Virus record (IMG/VR): IMGVR_UViG_3300013006_000072
Location: 1-36,255 of that record
DNA: 36,255 nucleotides
Source: a virus
Strand: one strand, 5' to 3'
The notes under the pieces are model-generated. The model had not been told where the DNA came from and made no database searches. It saw only the letters and a list, made by a program, of their open reading frames with translations. The position numbers and the translations under genes are program-made. Shown here one piece after another: positions 16,361 to 22,591 of this stretch; positions within the stretch are counted from its first letter, which is position 1; each line of letters opens with the position of its first letter.

Positions 16361-17371
16361 TCAATACATACGCTTGGCATACAGGTCTGCCGCTTTGTAC
16401 ATAGTCTTGAGATACAGGGCACGTACGTGGCGAGCTTGCGCAACCGTCTCGGGTAACTCAAGCACCGTTTTGTACGTGATATCCATAAGGATGTTGTCAT
16501 CAGAAAAGTTGCTTGTGGGCACGCGCCGGTAAAGGTGCAGAGCCTTGGCAAACATCACCGCGAGATCAACTCTATTTAAGTGTTGAGTGTCTAGTATAAC
16601 AGATCTAACTTTCTGTGTCAAATCATGTGAAAGGTTACCTAAATCTACGTAATAGTGTTTAGGGTTAGGGTGTTTACCCCATAGGCGTGGGGTGAAGTTA
16701 GCCACATGCCGATCAAATGCGCGTTCGGGTACATCACCAAGCACGGGTAGCACCACGCACATGTAATCGTAGAACTCGTTGATCGCTTGCTTGTACTGCT
16801 TGACAAGATCTTTATCCAGAACAGTGAGGCGCATTTCCACTGGTTTGCCCGCACGTCGCCACGCACCGCCCCGCGACGGAGAACTACTATCGGTGGCAAT
16901 CAGCCGCTCGAACCAAAGACACGTCGGGTCAAAGTAATCGGCGGCGGCAAAGTACGGCTTGGGTCGAGGCAGGTAAAACTCTTTATCGTCGACCTCGATG
17001 AACGTGTCACCGCCGCTCCGCTTGGTCAGCCGCATGTCGGCGGGTAGCAGGTTGATCAGGAACTTCTCACGCGCTACGGGATTAACACCTTCTGGTGCGC
17101 TACGGATACGGATTAACTCGTGCACCCCGTCGCGTTGCCATAGGATCGGCGCGTTACGGAATGCCATCGTGTCGGGCGGGTACACGATAGCGGACGGGAT
17201 CAGCCCGTCGAGCATGAGGTAGCGGTTCTCGTCGACACGGGCTATGCGATCCATAAACCTGTTACGGGGACCGACCGGTCGCACGTTCATCTCGGCAGTG
17301 TTGCGCCCACCGTTAAGTGGTCTGACGCGCTTGTACAGCGCGGCGGCTTGGTCAAACGAATTAATAGTCAT
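16361..17371 (-). CDS. Hypothetical protein of the MoxR/VWA neighbourhood
   Basis: This 336-aa protein reads as a soluble mixed alpha/beta protein. Features are an N-terminal helix with basic residues (FDQAAALYKRVRPL), aromatic beta segments (about 120-165: FIEVDDKEFYLPRPKPYF) and a helical C-terminal half. The ATG at 17371 has GAGGTG upstream, and that sequence is also the 3' end of the previous gene. The gene carries a consensus-strength leftward promoter (16593-16621) and a copy of the AACTACTATC element. No family was recognised. Confidence 0.6.
   Translation of the reverse strand: MTINSFDQAAALYKRVRPLNGGRNTAEMNVRPVGPRNRFMDRIARVDENRYLMLDGLIPSAIVYPPDTMAFRNAPILWQRDGVHELIRIRSAPEGVNPVAREKFLINLLPADMRLTKRSGGDTFIEVDDKEFYLPRPKPYFAAADYFDPTCLWFERLIATDSSSPSRGGAWRRAGKPVEMRLTVLDKDLVKQYKQAINEFYDYMCVVLPVLGDVPERAFDRHVANFTPRLWGKHPNPKHYYVDLGNLSHDLTQKVRSVILDTQHLNRVDLAVMFAKALHLYRRVPTSNFSDDNILMDITYKTVLELPETVAQARHVRALYLKTMYKAADLYAKRMY
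16593..16621 (-). promoter_or_regulatory. Consensus sigma-70 promoter inside a coding region
   Basis: On the minus strand TTGACA (16621-16616), a 17-nt spacer and TATACT (16598-16593) match the bacterial sigma-70 consensus at 11 of 12 positions. It lies in the 3' part of the 336-aa gene and points towards the genes from 16304 downward. It uses the same hexamers and spacing as the main promoter at 21503-21531. Confidence 0.75.
16866..16891 (+). repeat. Dispersed GC-rich/AACTACTATC element, copy 2
   Basis: CCGCCCCGCG leads to AACTACTATC (16882-16891), inside the 336-aa gene. Fifteen bases, AACTACTATCGGTGG, are identical to copy 1 although the host genes read them in different frames. Confidence 0.5.
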
Positions 17372-17372
17372 C

Positions 17373-17558
17373 TCACACCTCTACAGTTTCTTGTTGCACT
17401 TCGATCAGATAACCCAATCGGCGAATGCCGTCGAGCGTTGCGCTCGTCAGGGTCGAGTGTCCTGCGATCTGCGCAAATATCTTGGCCTTGTCGCAGACCG
17501 GATACACGGTCTTGTTGCCATAGATATTGCGCACGCGTACTACGATCTTTAGATCCAT
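17373..17558 (-). CDS. 61-aa hypothetical protein
   Basis: The ATG at 17558 follows TTTTGAGGTGTGAG, the standard leader of this block. A TTG four codons up is part of that ribosome site. The protein is basic and beta-rich at the N-terminus (LKIVVRVRNIYGNKTVYPV), then has a helix and the segment TLDGIRRLGYLIEV. The latter could be a small helix-turn unit. No family was recognised. Its stop lies 1 nt from the next start, so the two are coupled. Confidence 0.6.
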   Translation of the reverse strand: MDLKIVVRVRNIYGNKTVYPVCDKAKIFAQIAGHSTLTSATLDGIRRLGYLIEVQQETVEV

Positions 17559-17598
17559 CTCACACCTCAAAAGAAAAAACCGGATGCGGAATGCACCC

Positions 17599-17617
17599 GG
17601 TTATGAATGTTCATAAC
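17599..17617. repeat. Dyad site B (GTTATGAA-N2-TTCATAAC)
   Basis: GTTATGAA (17600-17607) and TTCATAAC (17610-17617) have a TG centre. The site sits between the VWA gene stop and the ribosome site of the 61-aa gene. Confidence 0.8.
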
Positions 17618-17621
17618 TAGC

Positions 17622-18905
17622 TCAGATCTCTACGTGCACAGTGGTCCCGTTCGGCGCAGTGCGTGACGCGTTGTCGATGATGCACCAGAGAACCGGCACG
17701 GTCCACGTACCCCAGTCGCTACCGAGGTAGCCGTCGGTCAGCACGATAACGGCTTGTGGTGAGATGCCTTGCCTAGACATGTAATCGGACACGCACGACA
17801 CCCGAGTGCCACCGCCACCGACCGGCTTGGTCGAGTGAATGATGTTCGGGATCTGATCGTCGGCGTACACCTCATCACCGCATACCTCAGTGTCCCAGTA
17901 CAGGATGCGCACGGCGGCGGGCTTGACCGACTCGCAGATACCTGCGATCTCACCCATGATCTGCGGCAACATCGATACAGTCGAACCGGACATATCGGCG
18001 GCAATCACCAGCTCGTCGACCTTCTCGCTGACGCCCGAGGGCAGATAGATACCTGCACCCCAATACCTGCGGTTTGGTCGTGCCCACGTCGAGTAGTCAC
18101 TGCCCGTGCATGTCGTGGTAACAAACTCACGCAACACCTCGCGCCAGTCGACCTTGCTATCTAACACGTCATCGAGCATACGGTTACCGCCCGAGCCGGT
18201 CTTACCTGCAAGTAGCGCACCTTGCTGAGCGGCTTCCTGCACGGCACGCTCTAAGTTCTTTTTCTGCTCGTCGGTCAGCTTGCCCGCGCCTGCCCAATCG
18301 TGTTTATCCAACGGCTTGCCCGGACCCTGCCCGGGTTGCGGCTGACCTTGCCCCGGTTGTGGCTGACCCTGACCTTGCCCGGGTTGTGGCTGACCTTGCC
18401 CCTGACCTTGCCCGTTCTTGGGCTGACCCTGCTTCTGCTTGTACAAAGCTTTGAACACCTGCGGCACGGTCATGTTGCGGTACTGCTCGTCGTACAGACC
18501 ACCCTTGGGCATGGTGATGAACCCGGGCTGAGTGCCCTTGTCATGGTCGACCAGTCGCATGTTGATAACGTAGTCGCACGCGGCGTTAGCGCAGTCAGCG
18601 TCGAGCTTCCACAGATCGGCGTAAGTAGTCAGGTGCAGGTAAAGAATGTGCCACGTCTCATGGCAGATGGTGAAGCGCAGGTCGGCATCACTGATGCCAT
18701 CGATAAACTTGTCAGAGTACATAGCCGTGACACCGTTAGTCGCGGCGGTCTCGATACCGTCGGTCCCGTTCGGCACGACAGTGTGTTTAGCCATGAGCAC
18801 CAGACCCGTGATAGGCGTGTAGTGCGGAGACCCAATTATTGCCCCGACAGCTTTGGTAAGACGCTGAGCGGCGGTGAGTTCGGCTTGTCTTGCGATCATC
18901 AACAT
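17622..18905 (-). CDS. HExxH metallopeptidase-like + VWA domain protein (DUF2201 type)
   Basis: This 427-aa protein has an N-terminal putative metallopeptidase domain with HETWH (82-86). A Gln/Gly/Pro-repeat linker (about 158-197) follows. The C-terminal von Willebrand A domain carries a complete MIDAS: DMSGS (D304, S306, S308), T367 after GGGG, and D391 in LTDG. This is the DUF2201_N/DUF2201 plan. VWA proteins of this type work with MoxR AAA+ ATPases as co-chaperones or metal-insertion machines, and the MoxR partner is the next gene upstream. Target and role in the phage are unknown. The ATG at 18905 follows TTTTGAGGTG. All catalytic and MIDAS residues look intact. Confidence 0.85.
   Translation of the reverse strand: MLMIARQAELTAAQRLTKAVGAIIGSPHYTPITGLVLMAKHTVVPNGTDGIETAATNGVTAMYSDKFIDGISDADLRFTICHETWHILYLHLTTYADLWKLDADCANAACDYVINMRLVDHDKGTQPGFITMPKGGLYDEQYRNMTVPQVFKALYKQKQGQPKNGQGQGQGQPQPGQGQGQPQPGQGQPQPGQGPGKPLDKHDWAGAGKLTDEQKKNLERAVQEAAQQGALLAGKTGSGGNRMLDDVLDSKVDWREVLREFVTTTCTGSDYSTWARPNRRYWGAGIYLPSGVSEKVDELVIAADMSGSTVSMLPQIMGEIAGICESVKPAAVRILYWDTEVCGDEVYADDQIPNIIHSTKPVGGGGTRVSCVSDYMSRQGISPQAVIVLTDGYLGSDWGTWTVPVLWCIIDNASRTAPNGTTVHVEI
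18300..18435 (-). repeat. Degenerate tandem repeat coding the Gln/Gly/Pro linker
   Basis: Imperfect repeats of a unit coding roughly GQPQPGQGQ run through this part of the VWA gene. The DNA repeats (blocks of CCGGGTTG, GGCTGACC and TTGCC) are close enough to allow length change by slippage. Confidence 0.7.
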
Positions 18906-18926
18906 GTGAACACCTCAAAAGATAGA

Positions 18927-18952
18927 GCCGGTTATGAACATTCATAACCGGC
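18927..18952. repeat. Dyad site C, longest arms
   Basis: The arms GCCGGTTATGAA (18927-18938) and TTCATAACCGGC (18941-18952) pair over 12 bp with a CA centre. The site lies between the MoxR stop and the VWA ribosome site. Confidence 0.85.
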
Positions 18953-18963
18953 GGAAGAAAAGA

Positions 18964-20058
18964 TTACTTGTCTGCACCGAATGCGAAGTTATTAGCGAGA
19001 CACCACGCACGGGCTTTGGCGTTGTTCAACACCACCGTGCGCTTGGCGTAGTCCTCGCGCTTGCACTGCATCATGAATAAGAGCTGAGCTTCCATGTCGA
19101 GCCGGGACATGTAGTCCATCCACTGATCAACCCACTCGCGCGAGATGGTTGCGAGCGTGCGATGCACGACCATGCACGTAGCCGCATCGGTCGACGGGAC
19201 CTTAGCCGTGAACGGGTCGGTCTTGATCGAGTCGGGCGTGGGCATATCCTGCGCAGTGTCGTAAAAGGTAACAAGTTCACCAGCGGCTTTCGGTCCGATA
19301 CAGCCGATGAGCGCGGCCATGAGCATGCGGCGGGGCTTGCCCGTATACAGCCAGCGCGAAGCGGCTTCGAGTGAGCGCAGGGTAACGAATGACACGCGGG
19401 ACTTGTCGCCCGGGTGCATGATGTACTGATTGTCGGCAGGGTTCTGCACGTCCTCGAATGACGCAAACCATTCCGGTTTTTCGTTGACGCACGCAATCAT
19501 CGCAGGGTGAATGCCCGCGTTGTACGCATACTCGGTGATCCACTCGGTGTTGATTGCACCGCGCATACGGGTGATCGTGATGCGGTTACGGTGATGACCC
19601 AATAACAAGTCACCGAGACCCTCGGACCCGAGATTAGTCGTCGCGAACACCATCGAGTCAGGGTGCAGGGTGTACGACCCAAGCTTGCGCTCCAACAGCA
19701 GACGCATCATGCCGTTCTTGACGGCAGGATTAGCTTTACCGAATTCATCCACCATCAAAATCAGCGGCTTGTTGAGGTGGATACCCAACTCTTCGTTAGG
19801 CACGTAACGCACGCAAGTAGAGTCACCGTCGAGAGTGTGCAACTGAGGGATAGTGATATCCCCGAGGTCCTTGGTCGTACAGTCGAAGTAGCACGCGGTA
19901 TGCGTCGGGTGACGCTTGGCGAGCATCTTCAGGATTGAACTCTTGCCGATACCCATGCGACCTTGGATGAGCATCGTGTTCTCGCGGCACGACTCGATCA
20001 TCTCGGCGCACTCGTTGATGGACAGATCGTAGAGAGAGTTAGTAGCGGAAGCAGACAT
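18964..20058 (-). CDS. MoxR-type AAA+ ATPase
   Basis: The protein is 364 aa from the ATG at 20058, preceded by TTTTGAGGTGTTCC; 10 upstream codons are leader. Walker A is GRMGIGKSS (33-41, K39), Walker B is LILMVDEF (D104, E105) and sensor 1 is VFATTN (N142). The order matches MoxR/CobS-like AAA+ proteins, which form rings and remodel or activate partners through VWA proteins. The downstream gene encodes such a VWA protein and the upstream gene a DUF3150-like protein, so the three probably form one complex. Membership in the MoxR group is strongly suggested. The substrate cannot be read from the sequence. Confidence 0.85.
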   Translation of the reverse strand: MSASATNSLYDLSINECAEMIESCRENTMLIQGRMGIGKSSILKMLAKRHPTHTACYFDCTTKDLGDITIPQLHTLDGDSTCVRYVPNEELGIHLNKPLILMVDEFGKANPAVKNGMMRLLLERKLGSYTLHPDSMVFATTNLGSEGLGDLLLGHHRNRITITRMRGAINTEWITEYAYNAGIHPAMIACVNEKPEWFASFEDVQNPADNQYIMHPGDKSRVSFVTLRSLEAASRWLYTGKPRRMLMAALIGCIGPKAAGELVTFYDTAQDMPTPDSIKTDPFTAKVPSTDAATCMVVHRTLATISREWVDQWMDYMSRLDMEAQLLFMMQCKREDYAKRTVVLNNAKARAWCLANNFAFGADK

Positions 20059-20095
20059 GGAACACCTCAAAAGAAAAGATAGAAACAAAAGGGAT

Positions 20096-20119
20096 CGGGT
20101 TATGAATGTTCATAACCCG
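20096..20119. repeat. Dyad site D (GTTATGAA-N2-TTCATAAC)
   Basis: The arms CGGGTTATGAA (20096-20106) and TTCATAACCCG (20109-20119) have a TG centre. The site lies between the DUF3150-like stop and the MoxR ribosome site. Confidence 0.85.
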
Positions 20120-20137
20120 GAGAGAACAAACTAACAA

Positions 20138-20153
20138 CAGAACACACAGTATA
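20138..20153 (-). promoter_or_regulatory. Copy of the early-promoter -10/start region
   Basis: Sixteen bases (minus strand TATACTGTGTGTTCTG) are identical to the -10 and start region of the main promoter at 21493-21508. No good -35 box stands 16-18 nt upstream. It may be a secondary promoter for the MoxR gene or a duplicated fragment. Confidence 0.4.
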
Positions 20154-20182
20154 TCAAAGAACAACAACAAAACCTAATAAAG

Positions 20183-21106
20183 CTACCAGCTTAAAGAAGA
20201 GAGAATCGCGTCGACCTTCTGCTTAGTGTCACGGCGCAAGTGGTCGTCCTCACGCAGTGCATCAGGGGACACGCCGTCGAGCGCGGCTTCGAGACCGTCA
20301 CGCATGGACGCCATACGGTGGTCGCCTTCGACGTTGAATGCGTCGAGCAGTTCGAGCAGGTCGCGCAAGTTATAGACCAAGCTGTCGCGGAACACCTTTT
20401 TATCTTTAGCGTCACCGCCCACGTAGTCGAGCCGCTCGCTCATCTTGGACATGGCGTCGTACGTGCGTTGCCACACCTCGCGCATCGTCGCGTCGAGACG
20501 TGAGTTGTACGTATTGGCGAAGCTCTCAGCAAGAATCCTGTTGTGCTCGTTCACCATGTCGAGTTGCCAGTGCCCTGCAACGGGCATCGGCTGTTGTGAG
20601 TGACCGAATGCGAACTTACTGCGCAAGGTGTCGACCGACGGATAGTCGGAGTCACGGTACAGGGAACCCAGCTTGGCACGGGCTTCGGTCTGCGCCCATG
20701 AGTACGCGGACAGGAACGCTTCTTTGAGCGTGTCGAATTCGATATGGTGACCGGTGATGCCTTCGTAGTAGATCGGGAACCGAGCAGTCGGAAGCGCACG
20801 CTGACCGAGGTCGCCCCAAAGGCTTGTCTGCTCGTAGTGCCAGTTGCGCACGTTCGCGGCGTGCTTCTGGATTGCAACCAGTTCGGCGCAGTCACCGAGC
20901 AACTTCTTATGGAATGCACCGACGTTGGCGTCGGCGTTGTTGGCAACGGTCACCTCGCGGGTTGCCTGTTTGTCGAGCTTGCGACCGGTCCACACCGAGA
21001 TGTTGAGTTCGGCGATCACCAGCGATTGGTGAAACACGTTATGCGCGGCTTCTTGGTTAGCCGTGAGTGATGCAGAGATGGGGGCGATAGACATGTGAGC
21101 AAACAT
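20183..21106 (-). CDS. DUF3150-like protein
   Basis: The protein is 307 aa from the ATG at 21106, with GAGG 6 nt upstream. It is largely alpha-helical with the early segment ELNISVWTGRKLDKQATREV, the central FPIYYEGITGHHIEFDTLKE and the repeated helical text of the DUF3150 family. DUF3150 genes commonly sit beside MoxR/VWA genes in phages, as here. Biochemical function is unknown; it is probably a partner or substrate adaptor of the AAA+/VWA machine. The family call rests on recall of pattern and on context. Confidence 0.65.
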   Translation of the reverse strand: MFAHMSIAPISASLTANQEAAHNVFHQSLVIAELNISVWTGRKLDKQATREVTVANNADANVGAFHKKLLGDCAELVAIQKHAANVRNWHYEQTSLWGDLGQRALPTARFPIYYEGITGHHIEFDTLKEAFLSAYSWAQTEARAKLGSLYRDSDYPSVDTLRSKFAFGHSQQPMPVAGHWQLDMVNEHNRILAESFANTYNSRLDATMREVWQRTYDAMSKMSERLDYVGGDAKDKKVFRDSLVYNLRDLLELLDAFNVEGDHRMASMRDGLEAALDGVSPDALREDDHLRRDTKQKVDAILSSLSW

Positions 21107-21141
21107 AGTGAACCTCAAAAAGTAGAAAGAAAAAGAAACGA

Positions 21142-21169
21142 GTTATGAACAGAGCGACCGGTTCATAAC
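21142..21169. repeat. Dyad site E, wide form (20-bp register)
   Basis: GTTATGAA (21142-21149) and TTCATAAC (21162-21169) are separated by 12 nt. Half-site starts are exactly 20 bp apart instead of 10. An overlapping palindrome, GACCGGTT/AACCGGTC, surrounds the right half. The site lies between the 71-aa gene stop and the DUF3150-like start. Confidence 0.75.
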
Positions 21170-21172
21170 CGG

Positions 21173-21388
21173 TCAGTAGTACATGCGCTGGATGCGCAGG
21201 ATGGTCAGGAGTCGGTCTCGAAAGCTCGGCTTGTATTTGCGAAGTAAACTTGACTGCAACCGTTCCATATCCCACGACACAACCCTGCATGAAGCAGGGC
21301 ATGGCCGTATGTAACGAATGCCGATCAGGGTCGGACCCCAATCTTTTTGGACGACAGTCGTGCCGTCGTCGCGCTTGATCAGTGGCAT
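21173..21388 (-). CDS. 71-aa basic protein, first gene of the leftward operon
   Basis: The ATG at 21388 follows a strong AGGAGGTG ribosome site. The protein is basic, with an N-terminal part (MPLIKRDDGTTVVQKDWGPT), two Cys in the middle and a basic C-terminal helix (RDRLLTILRIQRMYY). No family was recognised. Its place just downstream of the strong promoter and a dyad makes it a candidate early takeover or regulatory protein. Confidence 0.65.
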   Translation of the reverse strand: MPLIKRDDGTTVVQKDWGPTLIGIRYIRPCPASCRVVSWDMERLQSSLLRKYKPSFRDRLLTILRIQRMYY

Positions 21389-21434
21389 AAATGCACCTCC
21401 TGAAAGGAACCGACAGAGCCGGTCCCGGGTTCCA

Positions 21435-21452
21435 GTTATGAATGTTCATAAC
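21435..21452. repeat. Dyad site F (GTTATGAA-N2-TTCATAAC)
   Basis: GTTATGAA (21435-21442) and TTCATAAC (21445-21452) have a TG centre. The site lies about 50 nt downstream of the main promoter's -10 box and ahead of the 71-aa gene. It would be in the transcript leader. Confidence 0.8.
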
Positions 21453-21502
21453 CGTCTGATAGATAAACACAGAACACTACTTAATTAACCACCAGAACAC
21501 AC

Positions 21503-21531
21503 AGTATAACACCATATGGGGGGTTTGTCAA
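21503..21531 (-). promoter_or_regulatory. Main leftward early promoter (sigma-70 consensus)
   Basis: On the minus strand TTGACA (21531-21526), a 17-nt spacer and TATACT (21508-21503) match the consensus at 11 of 12 positions. It is 115 nt ahead of the first leftward gene. The 8-bp array begins 15 bp upstream of the -35 box, an ideal place for a regulator. Confidence 0.85.
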
Positions 21532-21545
21532 GTTATTCTGTAGGG

Positions 21546-21609
21546 GTGTTCGGTCTACGGAATGTTCGAGTGTTCGGGATTGATAGTGTTCTAGTGTTCG
21601 GAGTGTACG
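21546..21609 (+). repeat. 8-bp-period array 1 (GTGTTCGG-type octamers)
   Basis: Reading from 21546 in steps of 8, the octamers are GTGTTCGG, TCTACGGA, ATGTTCGA, GTGTTCGG, GATTGATA, GTGTTCTA, GTGTTCGG and AGTGTACG. Five match RTGTTCKR and all are in register. Such arrays bind ribbon-helix-helix regulators or initiators. Confidence 0.7.
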
Positions 21610-21726
21610 TAAAAGTACCGTTCTTTTGCTTTTTTTACGGATACCGCTTTCGGACGTAGGAACGATGTAGGTGAAAACGCGTTTTTGCAGACCGTATACG
21701 GGTCGTCAATACGGCAGTGTGTCCAA

Positions 21727-21851
21727 TGTAGCCAATGTTCGGGGGCTAAAATCGCTGTAGGAAAGAAAAATCACGTGGCTAACATAATATGGTGTGTTTG
21801 AAAAGTGATTTTCTGGCTATCCACCCTTTTTTTGACCGAACATTGGCTACA
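21727..21851. repeat. Perfect 16-bp inverted repeat around AT-rich DNA
   Basis: TGTAGCCAATGTTCGG (21727-21742) is exactly complementary to CCGAACATTGGCTACA (21836-21851), with 93 bp between. Each arm contains the TGTTCGG core of the arrays. A related TGTTGGCTACA...GGCCGAACA lies at 21979-22000. Confidence 0.8.
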
Positions 21852-21859
21852 CATACTTC

Positions 21860-21919
21860 TAGATACTTTTAGATACCTTTTACTCTTATTTGATACATAG
21901 ATTTAGATACTTTTAGATA
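21860..21919 (+). repeat. AT-rich 16-bp direct repeats
   Basis: TAGATACTTTTAGATA occurs at 21860-21875 and again at 21904-21919, with GATAC units between. The segment is low-melting, as expected for an unwinding element. Confidence 0.75.
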
Positions 21920-22061
21920 GCCCTTGCATTGTGCTGATACCCGTTGCAATCGTTTGCTTCCGTACCTTTTGTTCCTGCATGTTGGCTACATGGCCGAACA
22001 GTAAACACACCAAAACAGCAGGATTCTGTGTTTGGACAGAACGGTCGATTTACCGTACGAC

Positions 22062-22093
22062 CGAACAATGGAACAACCGAACAATCGAACAGT
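22062..22093 (-). repeat. 8-bp-period array 2 (CGAACA, inverted relative to array 1)
   Basis: CGAACA, GGAACA, CGAACA and CGAACA start at 22062, 22070, 22078 and 22086, exactly 8 bp apart. This is the reverse complement of the TGTTCG core of array 1, so the two arrays face each other across about 450 bp. Confidence 0.75.
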
Positions 22094-22097
22094 CAAA

Positions 22098-22127
22098 CCC
22101 GCCCCGCCGCTCATGGAAACTACTATC
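22098..22127 (+). repeat. Dispersed GC-rich/AACTACTATC element, copy 3
   Basis: CCCGCCCCGCCGCTCATGGA leads to AACTACTATC (22118-22127). It lies in non-coding DNA directly after array 2. Confidence 0.6.
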
Positions 22128-22134
22128 TTTTTGG

Positions 22135-22162
22135 GTTATGAACAGCCCGACCCGTTCATAAC
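22135..22162. repeat. Dyad site G, wide form (20-bp register)
   Basis: GTTATGAA (22135-22142) and TTCATAAC (22155-22162) are separated by 12 nt, giving half-site starts 20 bp apart, as in site E. Confidence 0.75.
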
Positions 22163-22210
22163 CAGCCACGCCGCGCCACTCTGGCCGGTGCAAAACACGT
22201 CCTCGTGCGA

Positions 22211-22240
22211 CCCGCCACGCCACTCACTGGAACTACTATC
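22211..22240 (+). repeat. Dispersed GC-rich/AACTACTATC element, copy 4
   Basis: CCCGCCACGCCACTCACTGG leads to AACTACTATC (22231-22240). It is non-coding and closest to copy 3, 113 bp away. Confidence 0.6.
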
Positions 22241-22267
22241 AAATGCCCGGGCCAAAAACGCGGGCAC

Positions 22268-22298
22268 AAAAAAACCCCGCAGACCGAAATCTGCGGGG
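22268..22298 (-). terminator. Intrinsic terminator after the 76-aa gene
   Basis: CCCCGCAGA (22275-22283) and TCTGCGGGG (22290-22298) form a 9-bp stem with a 6-nt loop. Seven A precede it on the plus strand, giving a U run on the leftward RNA. It isolates the 22.3-23.3 kb genes from the main leftward operon. Confidence 0.9.
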
Positions 22299-22316
22299 CT
22301 GAGCGGAGCGGGTTGG

Positions 22317-22547
22317 TTAGTTGGGTTCGATGCCAAGAGGGGACGGGACCGAATATTCGACCCAGAGCGGCATGCCGGTATCGTGATCGATATCGTCGGA
22401 GTGTTCGACCCAGAATGCTACGTCATTCGCGACTAGCGTATTGATCCAATCCGTCATGCGCCTACGGCTCTGAGGTTCGCGAAACTCGAAACTCTGTACC
22501 ATAACTTGCCCAAAAAACCGATGAGAAACGAAAGTGTATTTTTTCAT
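22317..22547 (-). CDS. 76-aa hypothetical protein
   Basis: The ATG at 22547 begins MKKYTFVSHRFFGQVMVQSF. The protein is a mixed alpha/beta sequence with RMTDWINTLVANDVAFWVEH in the middle and an acidic D/E stretch. It has only a weak ribosome site (GGATGCACC). A strong terminator follows the stop, which supports a real transcript. No family was recognised. It may be a small regulator of the adjacent control region, but no DNA-binding motif is plain. Confidence 0.6.
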   Translation of the reverse strand: MKKYTFVSHRFFGQVMVQSFEFREPQSRRRMTDWINTLVANDVAFWVEHSDDIDHDTGMPLWVEYSVPSPLGIEPN

Positions 22548-22559
22548 GGTGCATCCGGC

Positions 22560-22575
22560 CCCCGGTTTCCCGGGG
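22560..22575 (-). repeat. GC hairpin with GAAA loop
   Basis: CCCCGG and CCGGGG form a 6-bp stem whose loop on the leftward RNA is GAAA, a stable tetraloop. No U run follows. It lies between the Ala-rich gene and the 76-aa gene and could slow read-through or protect the RNA. Confidence 0.5.
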
Positions 22576-22591
22576 TCCGTCCTATGGTTGG

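Larger units (their letters stand above)
21389..22316. other. 928-bp non-coding control/origin-like region
   Basis: No convincing gene is seen on either strand. In order it holds a dyad (F), the main leftward promoter, an 8-bp-period array, a 16-bp inverted repeat, AT-rich direct repeats, a second inverted 8-bp-period array, two dispersed elements, a wide dyad (G) and a terminator. The central 21.6-21.95 kb is clearly AT-rich. Replication origin, partition site or complex operator are the options. Confidence 0.7.

Noticed and set aside
18300-18947. 215-aa Leu-rich ORF opposite the VWA gene
   Set aside because: The Leu/Thr/Pro repeats are the complement of the Gln/Gly/Pro linker repeat.
21057-21470. 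137-aa minus-strand ORF
   Set aside because: It overlaps two better genes and the dyad sites; the 71-aa frame has the AGGAGGTG ribosome site.
22032-22444. Plus-strand ORFs over the array 2/terminator region
   Set aside because: They run through octamer arrays, a terminator hairpin and the opposite strand of the 76-aa gene; composition is not protein-like.
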